From the NCBI GenBank assembly GCA_008360955.1, contig LUCM01009324.1, positions 68,506 through 132,505 of the forward strand: 64,000 bases of DNA, read 5' to 3'. A model generated the notes under the pieces. It was given only the letters and a program-made list of their open reading frames with translations, searched no databases and had not been told where the DNA came from. Positions within the stretch are counted from its first letter, which is position 1. Each line of letters starts with the position of its first letter. Source of the DNA: Fasciolopsis buskii. Taxonomy: Eukaryota; Platyhelminthes; Trematoda; Plagiorchiida; Fasciolidae. Positions 13,801-24,448 of the stretch are shown piece after piece. Both the position numbers and the translations under genes were made by a program.

Positions 13801-15179
13801 TTACTAAAGACGCTGCCCTGGGAACCTGAGGGCCAAGGTCAGCCATCGATTGTAGCAAAAAGATCGCAGTATTCAAGTCGCTGATGACAGCAAGGTATTC
13901 AAGAAGCCAATTTTTACCTTAGTTGGGTTGAAACTGTCGAAAAACATTAACGAACTATGTCATACAAAGGAAGATCAGGCGCTACCTGGGGCCGACTAAA
14001 TTTGCCATCAAAACATCAACATTTAGAAACAGGAATTATTTTTAACCTAGCATATGGTTAGTAATAAAGTTTGCTTCACAGCCTTAAACCAAACTGACTG
14101 GAAACTATCTTAAAGGATGTAGCTAAAGCTAGATGAATGATTTACGATGGATTAAGACCAGACTAATCAAGTTTTTCAGGCAACCGAGAGGCGCACCTAG
14201 CCGATGTCATTGCCATCCATCTCTGAATAATGATTCGCGTTCAACAGGTAAAATAAATATGAATAACCGACTAAATTTTGCTGCTTTCGAAAATACCCGA
14301 AAAAACCCCGATACTCGTGTTTATTTTATTGAGTCTCACTCGAAGAATGAAGTTGGTTTTGTCGAAGCAAAGATCTAATTAGCCCAAGGTTTCTAGGGAT
14401 TTTCCAGAACTTAAGGCAAAAATAAATGGTTGAGTTTTGTACTTACTAAAGTCGTCATTCTGACTGGACTGTTAAGACAACCCCTTGTATCCGACTGTTG
14501 ACAAAGGCATTCTGTATAATTAGCAAGTCATGAAAGAGATTGATTATGTTGTGAGCCCCAGTGAACCACCTATCATCTGACATTCACTAATCGTACGTCT
14601 TGGAACGGGTATCCACCTTTCTCCTAGGGGTGTTCATGCATAGTTAATTGCTCACGCGACACACTCATTTTTCAACAGTTAACAAGAATTGCCAAGGGTT
14701 TATTGCCCTTGTGGTCGGGATATATTTAAAAAGATGATACCGTTTTTACTAACGATCGAATCGAGTTTTTAATTGTCACATTCTAGTTACAAGAGCGGCT
14801 TCTATATTTTTCTCGTCAGCCAATACAAAGAAATCAGTGAAGACGAACGAATACTAATAGATGGAACAATTATAAGATGGAAAACTGAACAAATGGAGCA
14901 AAATTTCTCAGCAGGCATTTCAGGAATTTCGGTTATCCTTATTAGTCCGCATAGATCTGGCTGCACTCTCCGTCCTGAGAAGGCTATTCATAAAAAGGAG
15001 GTGGATAAGACTCGTCTTGCCGAATCGATACTTCACCAACCAATAGAAATCACAGTATGACCGCTGGTACCGAGAAGTCATCGAAACGTGAGTTTCCTTT
15101 ACCGGGAGTGGAGTGCATTTTATCTCCTAACCTTTCATATTCTTAATCTATTAATAATATAACAATCTACATCAGTTAA
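10861..15179. other. Non-genic stretch
   Basis: No gene, tRNA or repeat recognised. Short frames such as 13322-13519 show no family resemblance. Confidence 0.55.
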
Positions 15180-15245
15180 TAGAAGGCTGTCAAATGGGAG
15201 AGATGACGGAGTTTGAGGGGGTTCGAATCCCCAAATAGGCTGATC
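15180..15245 (+). repeat. tRNA T-arm-like sequence with perfect B box
   Basis: GGGGGTTCGAATCCCC at 15217-15232 is a perfect T-arm hairpin with a consensus B box. A weak A-box-like TGTCAAATGGGAG lies about 25 bp upstream, too close for a normal tRNA. No anticodon arm or acceptor stem is visible. Probably a tRNA-derived remnant. Confidence 0.35.
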
Positions 15246-16228
15246 GCTTGATTCCCGCAAGTCCTGACATGACTTGCAGAATAGCATTGTATACCAACAA
15301 AGTTTTCACGACATCCGTCTCTAATTGCTTACTGGGTAGCTTAACTGCATTGGTGAACATGAATTTTTACAAACAAAACGCTTTAGAGCAATTGGGGTTT
15401 CATCATTAACGGTTAGCGCCCCCTGCTGAATGAAAACTGGAAGTCCATTCGTGGATGACAGATATTTTGCCATAGCTCAGTCAGCTGATTCTTTAATCTA
15501 ATGTACTTATTAACAAAGTATATGACTTAGTAGAATTAACTAAACTGTTTTACCCACCGAAAAGACAAATCGATAACCACAAAAATGTGCCCAAAATCTT
15601 TTCAGGTTACTGCGAGCTCGGATTAAAACTGAAGAATTCATCCACTGAAAAACCTTGGAGGATTAAATCTCGTATAATCGAGCTTATAAAACCGCTCGTA
15701 ACCCATTAAATGTTCGCTTTAATCTAAATATCCACATCACCGTCGTTTGAATCCGGTACAGTTTTGGTGCCGATCGCAAAGGGAAAACCAGAAAAAAGTC
15801 AAATCAAGACCTTTCAGTTTTTTATAATACAAATGTACACCGGCTATCTATCATCGTTGTGTGACTCAGAATTCTGCAGAATGCATAAATAATTAACTAC
15901 TACAGGTTAGATGTCGGGAATCACAGCGGAAAGTTTTTACTAAACAAATGAGTAGATTCTATTAGGATACTAAAGATCGATCAATAAAAATTGCATATTG
16001 CCCAAGGACTTTGAAAAATCGTGTTCAATGAAGTTTAGGTTTCAAGTGAATTTAACGAAAGCAATAAAAGGTACCGGTTATTTATAATAAGAACTTTGGT
16101 ACTGCTCAATTAATAGCCAGGAAAAATCTGTTTTCCCATGTCTTTTTTAAGAAACCAAGTATTTCATCCACGTTCAGTTCCCTCTTACGTAAACCATGCG
16201 CGAAAAAATGGTCAAAACGTCAAATCAC

Positions 16229-16251
16229 TAAGATCCCCAAAGGGGATCTTA
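16229..16251. repeat. Perfect 10-bp inverted repeat with 3-nt loop
   Basis: TAAGATCCCC, AAA, GGGGATCTTA. In single-stranded form it would fold into a tight hairpin. No gene is recognised beside it. Confidence 0.9.
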
Positions 16252-17039
16252 AAGGGAAATGCTTCTTGTGATTGATACCCCTTGGCATCTTCCACTTGAC
16301 CAAAAATATAGTCATTCCAGCCGGTGATCGATTTTCCAGGCTGTTATTTACAGAATATATCTGTCGCTTCCAATAATACTGTGTGAATAACTTCGCAAAA
16401 CCATTCGTAAATTGGGCACCTCGCCTTTGTAGTGTCAGTACGCGTGCACTATTAATATTCGGCAAACCACAAAATCTGAAACCCTTTGAGCATGCCAACT
16501 GTGTCCGGTTGGGTTATTCTGGATAGATTGTTCAGCAAGAAACTTCGCGGTCGACTACACCCTCAAATGAATAACAAACAGAGAAACAAGTAACATGAAG
16601 TTTTACAAATTACTTTCTTATGTAAGTGGAAATCGGTGTTCATTTAGGAATAGCAATCACGAAATGAAATGTACTCGTGTTTTAGTTCGATCCTAAGTGT
16701 CTATAAAAACAACTCACCGGAAATGGTTTACTTGATGAACAGGGGTTGATTAGAATGAATCACGCATAACAGTAGCGCGATAACCGGGTTTCGCGTGGTT
16801 TTCGCATTATTTTTTTTCGTACGTGCATGTGGATTTGCTGCACCACGGTATGTTTCTCAAATCTATTTGCTTTCTGTTTTTTTCCGAATCAATCGGTGTG
16901 TTTTATTAAACAATAATTTATTTCTGACTTTGTACTACTCTTGGGACGCAATTTGTCACTTATCTGTCAGCTACTGCTTAAAGAAAAAACCGCAAGTCTT
17001 AAAACGCCTCAGGGTTGACGGGCCCAAATACTATTTTCG

Positions 17040-17300
17040 TGCATGTGTGTACTACACTGAGCGCTCGATTGTAATACTTTACTGTGGATGTCAACTTTTA
17101 GAAACCGAAGTACGCCGGAGGCGGCAGAGAGCACAGACGCACCCAGGGCTTTATCCGAAACCTTCGAAACCCGTCGAAAGAAGCGATTGGTCAATGTTTG
17201 CCGAGCGCTAGGTTGCCTGCCTTCTGATTGGTTGATTCACGTGTGGCCGTGTGAACTTTCACACACTTTATTCCAGACCTGAATTCCGCGCAACCACACA
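17040..17300. other. GC-richer island with CCAAT-box and E-box strings
   Basis: Locally richer in CpG than its surroundings. It contains two GATTGG (inverted CCAAT) strings at 17185 and 17226, 41 bp apart, and a CACGTG at 17238. This could be a promoter or the end of a decayed repeat. No gene can be attached to it on either side. Confidence 0.2.
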
Positions 17301-19383
17301 GGATGGCCATTACACCTAACCGTGGCCAACTGTATGACTGAAAGTTCGACTGTTTGATACTGCGCTTTCCTCTTGGCGAGCATACTCAGCGTGTTAGCTG
17401 ACAGACACGCTAAAGGCCTGACGCGCCATTACCCTTGGAATTATCCAACATAGCTGATGCGGATCGTTCGAACACCGTAATCGCTATTAATTCTAGACAA
17501 CAAGTCCCAGTTCACTCATGGTACGTTTTTGGTTTTGTTTTATAATTTTTATTTCCAATGGCTGCCTGTATGAGGTATATAACCTATTCATTTTACGAGA
17601 CGCTTTTCAGTCGTAGTGTGTCGAGGTTTCGTTGGACCTGGGTAAACTTCCATAGGGATCTTCTATTCTTTTAGACGCAACCACAACTTAACCGTTTGAA
17701 CGTTACCGTAAATTTTTAATGGAAAAGGTCTTCTATGGAATACTGAGTGAAAAGTTGAATTCAGAGTAAAACTGCAGAATCGTCAACCTAATAATAAGAC
17801 CCTTCTGGAACTCATTCGTGCAAACGCAAATTCACAAATTCGCATTTATCTTTTCTAAACTTTAGTCAAAGAAAAGCAAATCATATTCTACCTCAACACC
17901 CTGAGTGTCACTCAGTTAGCATGTATTCTGGTGTTGGAAATAAAGAAATCAATATAAGAATGCATCACCATTCAAACTGTTATCCACAGAAATTCCAGGA
18001 TATAGTGAGTGGTGTAGCGTATGAAGTTTTTCCCTGGGGCAGATGGAATTTCTGAGCAGCGTGAACAACTGAAATTACATGTAGTTTTATGGTAAATAGT
18101 AAAATGAGGTTCACTGGATGCACAGTATGTCTAATTTTATCCTTAAAATTGTCGATGGAATATTATGCTGTAGTTTGCCTGCACGAAAGTAAGCCGGGGG
18201 TATAAATCATCCGGATATATTTTTCTCCTGAAATGGCAGCAACTCTGAGCCTAAAATGTCACAGACAGTAAGTTTGTAGTATCTGTTACCTTACAAATGG
18301 CACGTTTATTTCAAATCTGCTAACAAAAGCAACTTCCCGCGGAGATAATCGGTCGATGACCTTATTCAGCTAAACTTATCCTCCGAAGCCTCTTCTGGAT
18401 ACTTTAAGCTTGTTAAAAGAATATAAATTCTTAACAGTATACAACCGCAATGCACACAGATTGCAACGGAGTGATGAGCGGTCGAATATCTGCTAACCAA
18501 GTAACATTTAACAGTACGCCAACTGTATCTAGCAGTTCTAAATGGAATCAGTAATTCCGGAGAATACAGTTTGTAATTTCAATCATATATGTGGTTGGAC
18601 CATTTTTTCAATTATTGGTTTCGGTCAGCTTTGGTGGCAAACCTTAATTTACCTAGATTATAATTTCATAGAGATTAATAGAAATTTGATTTCTTTTTCT
18701 CCGAGAGTATTCCAGTAGTTTAGGCGTCTGTCACATCACAAAGTCATAGGTTACAGTTCCAGATCCGCCGGTTTATTTAGCAATTGGTTACAATTTACTG
18801 TCAAGCTACTCTGCCAAACGTGACCCAATGAGGCTTTATAAAGTTCTACTTTACCGAAAATTTACGGCCCACGGTTACTGGGTCCTCACAGTTCCCTACG
18901 ACGATCCATGGTTCACACAAGTCAAGCCCCTTACGCTGCACACAGTCATTTAACATGATCAAAGGCCAGTATTTTGTTGAATATTTTATTTCTATCTCAT
19001 CAACGCACCTGACAACAAAATAATACTCAGAAGTTGCGCAATAAAATAAAGTGCATGTAGAGCAAATACGTGTCGAATGAAATCAATAAATGAATTAAAA
19101 AAATACCAGGTGGAATAAAACAGGTAAATCGAATTTTATTAAAACAACTCAAGTCATAAAATTTTGTGGAAATTGAACAGAAATGGACTTTATATTACGT
19201 CAAATGACCATACAAAACAGGGATTATTAGGAAAAATGTTTAAGTCCTGGAATCCTCGGCAAGGAAAGATAATTCTCCCAAGCATTCAACCAACCTCCTA
19301 CCCCTTTTATCCTATGTCTGTATTAAAGAAACAAGGGTGCACATCATCTTCAGGAAAGGGGATGCCAACAAGTGCCTGCTAAG

Positions 19384-19475
19384 TGAGGGAACTTGACGGA
19401 CGGTAGGAAGATTCGAACCCGGGACCTTTAGAGTGAACAGCCACGAAGTAAATCGATTTCTAACCGCTAAATGAA
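19384..19475 (-). repeat. tRNA-related SINE-like repeat
   Basis: On the minus strand an A-box-like TTTAGCGGTTAG (19472-19460) and a consensus B box GGTTCGAATC (19419-19410) are spaced as in a tRNA gene, followed by TTCCTACCGTCCGTCAAG. The region does not close into an acceptor stem, so it is a tRNA-derived repeat and not a functional tRNA. It aligns without gaps to the copies near 1.35 kb and 44.57 kb. Confidence 0.55.
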
Positions 19476-20340
19476 ATGCGCGGTTTCTACCCTTGGTGCT
19501 CTATCCGTCAAATTCACTGCCATGACTACTTCGTAAGGTTGAGTCAAAAGGTGGTTTCCGTTAAGTAGAATAATAACTCAATAATTTCCCATAGAAAAGT
19601 TGCCAAATCCACCCCTAACAAGAATCAACATGGGAAACATGGGAAACCTATTGGAAGTAAACCGATAGAAAGCCTGGTCAATTAAGACGAAAAATAATGT
19701 GAAAAATGAACTACATTTTGTTCGATTCTATTGTACTCGATAATGATCTCAATTTAGACTGCTTGCCCATTAGTCATGAAAATCGTTTAGGTCATATGAC
19801 TTTATCATTTATATCTAAATTTGTGGTATCTTGGTCGTTTCGAAGATAACATAAGTTGTCTTGTGTAAAAGCCATCGGGGTTTGACTGATATAAAGTAAG
19901 TGCATTTTTACCGATTGGATTTCGGTCATTGATGACTCACTAATTCATATGAAACTGAAGAACGTAAAATCAAAACTAAATGTTTGAAGCTCAGCAAGTT
20001 TATTGACCGAATTTGAAACATTTTCCACATTAAGTGGATCAAAACAATACTGCAAAGAATACCAGCCGGCAAGTAACATACACTTCAGTCGGCACGGCTT
20101 ATAGAGTTGAAGAGCTGCTGACTTCAAACCTCAGTGTCTCACTCTTTTCACTCATTGGGTTAGCTGTTTACTACTAATTAAATTGTCGTTCAATGTGTTT
20201 TGACTCACTATCCAGTAGCGAGAAGACGGAAGAGTAGTAATTTTACCGTAGTCTACGGGCATGTGCCAGCAACCCGTGGTCGCTCAGATCAGGGACAGAG
20301 AGGTGCAACAACACGATGTGGCTAAGTGTAACAAACACCT

Positions 20341-20425
20341 TTGAGATCCGGTCCGGCAGCATAGCAGGTAGGGCCTTCGACTAAAAGGTTGTTTGTCCTG
20401 GGTTCAGGTCCCAGCTGGTACACAG
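20341..20425 (+). repeat. tRNA-related SINE-like repeat (second type)
   Basis: An A-box-like TAGCAGGTAGGG at 20362 and a B box GGTTCAGGTCC at 20401-20411 sit about 40 bp apart, with CTGGG/CCCAG pairing around the B box as in a T arm. It is not a complete cloverleaf. No second copy with the same flanks was found in the window, so family status is inferred. Confidence 0.4.
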
Positions 20426-22975
20426 TAGACCTGCAAAGCTAGTGTCCCTTCAAGGATGACGAATATGTGCACCAAAGGTTTCTTATCAGCGAGTGAAATG
20501 AAACCACTGTTGCAATTGATCTCTTAGCAAAAGGAGGACGGACCGACTTCAGTAGTGTCAACAAAGATTTCGTGTGTGTTTAGTTTATGTGTCGAAAGAA
20601 TGGATGACTGCACAAAAGCGCGAAAAAGGGGCAAACCTCCTAGTCCGACAATCAGGCTACCGAAACATGCAAGCACCATTGTTCATGCTTTTCGAAAGTT
20701 GCGTCACTTTTAAAGTGATTTGATTTTTTCAAAGACGACGCGTTAACCGCGAATATGGGAACATTCGGGGGAGAACGTTTAAGAATCGCAAATGGCAATT
20801 TAAAAAAGAATCGTGAATGGGTTAAGCTTGCAACAACTTGATACTTTATAGACAGAATTCCAGAAAGAAAAACGGCACAGAGTTTCACGTCGCAAACCAT
20901 ATTTGGTATGTCGCAGTTCCACGGAATCAATAGGTGTATTTTTCTTGGACGAGTCCAGTTTAGTCCTGTTTTTTGGTTATTGGGACGCACAAAACTTTCT
21001 CAATCACCTTTTACTAAGACAGCCAAATTCGGTTTTGAGATGAACCTATGTGCCAAATGAAAGGTGAACTCATCATGCAAATCTACGGGAGCTCTGTATA
21101 CCTGCTTCATTCAACCTACTGGTTGACGGTACGCGTCAACAGCAGGAGTGTGGTGCAGTAGGGCCTTGGTGTTGACGAATCCTAACGAGTTGCAGTTTTA
21201 ATAGTCATTTAGGCATTTATGTCACATGAGAGACTGTTTCATAGTCGAATTAAAGGTTCTTGTTTACAGATCAGTCATGAATGTAATTACTTATGAAGTA
21301 GATACCCTACTAGGTGGCAAGTTACATTTTCTCACCGCGATTTTCAGTTGTTTTCGACCCTAACTAACATAGTACACGTTTCCAAACAAACAGAAAACAA
21401 AGCAGTAAGTTGTCGCAACTTTAGGAAAAATAACAGAAACTCTCGGATGCAATTGTATCGGCGGCGACAAGTTTTTGAGCAGGGAGAAAATGCTGACTGA
21501 CCTAGTTCTACGGCAATTTGTTTAGTAAGGTCTAATCATTTCGGACAAACTACAGTGCATGAAATAAGAAAAAAATAGGAATTCCGGTGGCCTACTCAAT
21601 TGCTCATTTTTACAAATAGAAGGAGCCTTCTACTCGTATCTATGGGAAAATAATTCAGTATATCTTGGACGACTAAAATATTTAATAGTCTTGTTTCTAT
21701 GATGTGTGACAAACAAATGAGTGCTCAGTTGGTTCAGCGTTACTATACTCAGTTGTGCAACTACATGATGAATAACTACCAGCTTATTTAGAATGGATAA
21801 TGAAACTAAATAGGCTCTCATTGCGGAATATAATCTAGCTATATGTAAAGAATTTGAGTGATTCAAAATCAACAACTGAATATAGTCCGAGGGTGCTCCT
21901 CACATTGTTTTAATTCATGAAGTAGGGATATGGTTAGACAGTTCGAAAATCGCACAGAAAATAAAATTTCAGAATTTACTAGAAAATACCTCCAAGTTGC
22001 GGCAAAGCATCTACATTATGCCTAATGATTGGAAATCAGGGATCAGGTTACGAGTACTTGGCAAATGACAATGGACGTCACGGGGTCTATAGTCTACTGA
22101 CAGCTCTCAAGAGATTCTGGTCGGTGAGTAAAGTAGCACCTTAGCAGCGGAAGTTTTCTAATGTTGGTTAGCTGGTCAGTAACGAAATTGGAAACCCGTA
22201 TTAGTGCCCTCGTGTGCATCAATGACCTCTGCAAATCAGATGCCGTTTACTATGAAATGTCGTTCGACCTATCCATGTACGTTCGGTAAACGTTTTGTAT
22301 TTTTGCTCAGCCAGGCGTAACGGTTACAAGAAAGAAAATGGTGTAAACGTATCACATTGTCAACGTTGCGCAAATCACCAAAAGCAGGAATCGCGTTCTT
22401 CCGGCAATGATCAAGCGATCATAATTGTGGTTTTTCAGCGAGTTTAAATCCTCCAGTCACCGGCCGCCTTCCAAACTGCGAAGCTCACAGTTGACCGAAA
22501 TCCGTTCACAAAACAATGCATATTGCTATTTCATCGAGGAAGAAATTGAAAGACAGAAAGAATACTCATAGACTACATAAACGGATCAGCTTGTTCAAAA
22601 TTGAGGACAGAAATGGTAGGCGAAAAGTGCTCCTGTCCAACGAACAGAAAAATTACGAAAAGTCAGGGAAGCGAAACGGTTCCTCGAAAAAAAACGTAAT
22701 TTTCTTGTTGGTGGCAACAAAAGAAACCATCATTGCACCGGTATATATTCAGTAGTAAAAATATTCGTAGCTTGGTCAAATAATAATACCAGTCGGTTGC
22801 CGAGTTCATGCGTATCCGAGGTTGAGGCTACGAGTTACCTCACTTTTCGTACAGCGATATCCATCCGCACGTAGCAAACAGTTTCATCACTAGGATAATT
22901 GGATTTTGGGCACGATATTTTATGACTCAAAATGAATTGAATTTTGTTATTTTTCAATTCATTAGTGGAATTATA
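20426..22975. other. Non-genic stretch
   Basis: No family recognised. A 112-codon minus frame at 20652-20990 lacks an ATG start and shows no known motif. It may be part of an unrecognised repeat. Confidence 0.5.
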
Positions 22976-23022
22976 TTTTCCACTAGGATCTCATTTGAAT
23001 GACTAAAAGCGTGAATGGATGG
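22976..23022 (+). repeat. Fragment of the internal/right part of the TIR element
   Basis: CCACTAGGATCTCATTTG followed by ATGACTAAAAGCGTG resembles positions 23318-23350 of the neighbouring element (TCACTAGAATCTCATTTC, AATCGTTAGGAGCGTG). It is probably a remnant of another copy just upstream. Short and diverged, so only moderately supported. Confidence 0.4.
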
Positions 23023-23118
23023 TGAGTCCAATTAACAATAAAACGGTGGTTGGTCGTCGGAGTTTCGTCGGTCAGATAAGGCTAACATTGAGAAAGTAGT
23101 AGTGGCAGTAATAGTAGT

Positions 23119-23119
23119 C

Positions 23120-23155
<36 letters not shown>

Positions 23156-23176
23156 GTAGTAGTAGTAGTAGTAGTA
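23119..23176. repeat. Compound microsatellite (ATT)n-(AGT)n
   Basis: About eleven ATT units pass directly into about eight AGT units. The AGT part merges with the left end of the terminal-inverted-repeat element, whose relative at 31.7 kb carries only a short CAGTAGTAT there. The run may therefore have grown from the element's own terminus. Confidence 0.95.
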
Positions 23177-23394
23177 TATTTCACAAGCGGATGGATGAAC
23201 AAAATTTTCCCGGAAGCACACAACCGGTTTCGTGGATATTGCCGTTCTTCAAGTGTGCATACTCGGTATTCTTCTGTCCAACCATTCCTATACTAGTGCG
23301 CCCCTGTCTTAGCTTCTCACTAGAATCTCATTTCAATCGTTAGGAGCGTGCCTCCGGGGGAAATTTTTTCATCCATCCGTGTGAGAAATATACT
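23173..23394. mobile_element. Short terminal-inverted-repeat element (MITE-like), copy C
   Basis: About 220 bp bounded by imperfect inverted repeats of about 47 bp: 23173-23219 (AGTATATTTC...GGAAGCAC) and 23348-23394 (GTGCCTCCGG...AAATATACT). The motif CGGATGGATGAA is conserved in both. The body (ACCGGTTTCGTG... to ...CTAGT) is shared with the inverted copy near 31.7 kb. No coding capacity. A cut-and-paste non-autonomous DNA transposon is the simplest reading, but no convincing target-site duplication is visible because the left end runs into an AGT microsatellite. Confidence 0.65.
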
Positions 23395-23958
23395 GCTGAG
23401 AAGACTTACCTTTTGGTTCGGAACATCTTGATAAACGATAACAAAATGTACTGGGCTTCATTTCAACGTGCTTCATGTTAAGATTAGGCTAATTTTAAAA
23501 ATGATCGAAAATCTCGGTGATGGTTTGTTACAGAGTCGTCAGTCGCGTTTTTGGTGATGAACTAGAACCCATTAGACCACAACAGGGGCCCTAAAAGGCC
23601 TACTCAGGGGTGTTTACCTGTTTGTGCAGGATATCCTGTTTCTGAGGACTGTGCACCGTGATTGTTCTTAAATTAGTTAAGTCAGCCTCTTAAGCCCCTT
23701 AAAACCATAGAAAACGGTCGAGGAAATATTGAGGCACAGGGAAGCAGAAAAGACCTCCTGAAATGCATGATGCCAATCAAGACCTAACTTACAGGTTACA
23801 AAGACTGAGCTCACCGTAATCAAATACTGGTTTTCAGCGTCACCGGGCAGTTATGGGTGAAGCCTTGCTTGGGAGATTGAGATAACGAAGCCGTTCTAAA
23901 AAGAAGCTACTAGTAAAATTTTAGGATAGCTGAAGTGGTTTTGCAGTTTCAAAGTACT

Positions 23959-23980
23959 CAACTTATTTCGAAATAAGTTG
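23959..23980. repeat. Perfect 22-bp palindrome
   Basis: CAACTTATTTC is followed directly by its exact reverse complement, with no loop. No neighbouring gene suggests a role. Confidence 0.9.
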
Positions 23981-24166
23981 CAACTTCGGAGCTGCCTCAA
24001 GGATTTTATACGGAAGGTTGAAAAATTCTCTTTCTTTCTGTCGATTTATAAACTCGGCGATCGTAATGTCTTGGTCAAATTTTTGAAGTTTTTTCATAAA
24101 CCCCTTAGTAATCTAAGTGACGCTGTTGAGGTAATAGTCCAGACCAACCGCAAAACAAAGCCAAAC

Positions 24167-24179
24167 AATATATTCGCAT
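24167..24179. repeat. Target-site duplication, left, of foldback copy B
   Basis: AATATATTCGCAT is repeated exactly at 24436-24448 across the 256-bp element. Confidence 0.87.
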
Positions 24180-24435
24180 CCGGACCAAACGACGTAAGGA
24201 GTGTATCGAAAAATCGATGCGCCATGTATTGGTTTTTATTGTGAATGATATAATATTAATAACACAGCGTTGTTGGTAGATGTAATGCGCCAACGTTTCG
24301 ACTACCGTGGGTAGTCTTTCTCAAGGCAAGTTTTACAATCAAATGACTGAGGGAACGTTCACATGGCATGTGAACGTTGGCGCATTACATCTACCAACAA
24401 CGCTGTGTTATTAATATTATATCATTCACAATAAA
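24180..24435. mobile_element. Foldback insertion, copy B, with 13-bp target-site duplication
   Basis: A 256-bp relative of the element at 8530. Its first ~160 bp match copy A with about eight differences by eye. Perfect 65-bp inverted repeats lie at 24233-24297 and 24373-24437 (the last two bases run into the duplication), and an inner palindrome (AACGTTCACATG / CATGTGAACGTT) lies at 24354-24378. It is flanked by the perfect 13-bp direct repeat AATATATTCGCAT at 24167-24179 and 24436-24448, different from the one around copy A, so the two insertions were independent. The left unit carries the hammerhead-like segment; the inverted partial copy on the right stops before it. No ORF of its own. 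The identical arms suggest a recent origin or conversion between the arms. Confidence 0.87.
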
Positions 24436-24448
24436 AATATATTCGCAT
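24436..24448. repeat. Target-site duplication, right, of foldback copy B
   Basis: Exact second copy of the 13 bases at 24167-24179. Confidence 0.87.

Larger units (their letters stand above)
15246..19383. other. Non-genic stretch with one palindrome and one GC-richer island
   Basis: Apart from the inverted repeat at 16229 and the island at 17040, listed separately, nothing is recognised. The 138-codon frame at 16795-17211 begins with GTG and looks like chance. Confidence 0.55.

Noticed and set aside
15180..15245. Functional tRNA gene
   Set aside because: Only the T arm is convincing; the A/B spacing is too short and there is no acceptor stem or anticodon arm.
16795..17211. 138-codon open frame
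   Set aside because: Starts at GTG with no ATG or splice context. At roughly 40% GC about three frames of 120 codons or more are expected by chance in 64 kb over six frames, and several such frames here have no motif.
20652..20990. 112-codon minus-strand frame
   Set aside because: No ATG at its start and no known motif; cannot be distinguished from chance or an unknown repeat.
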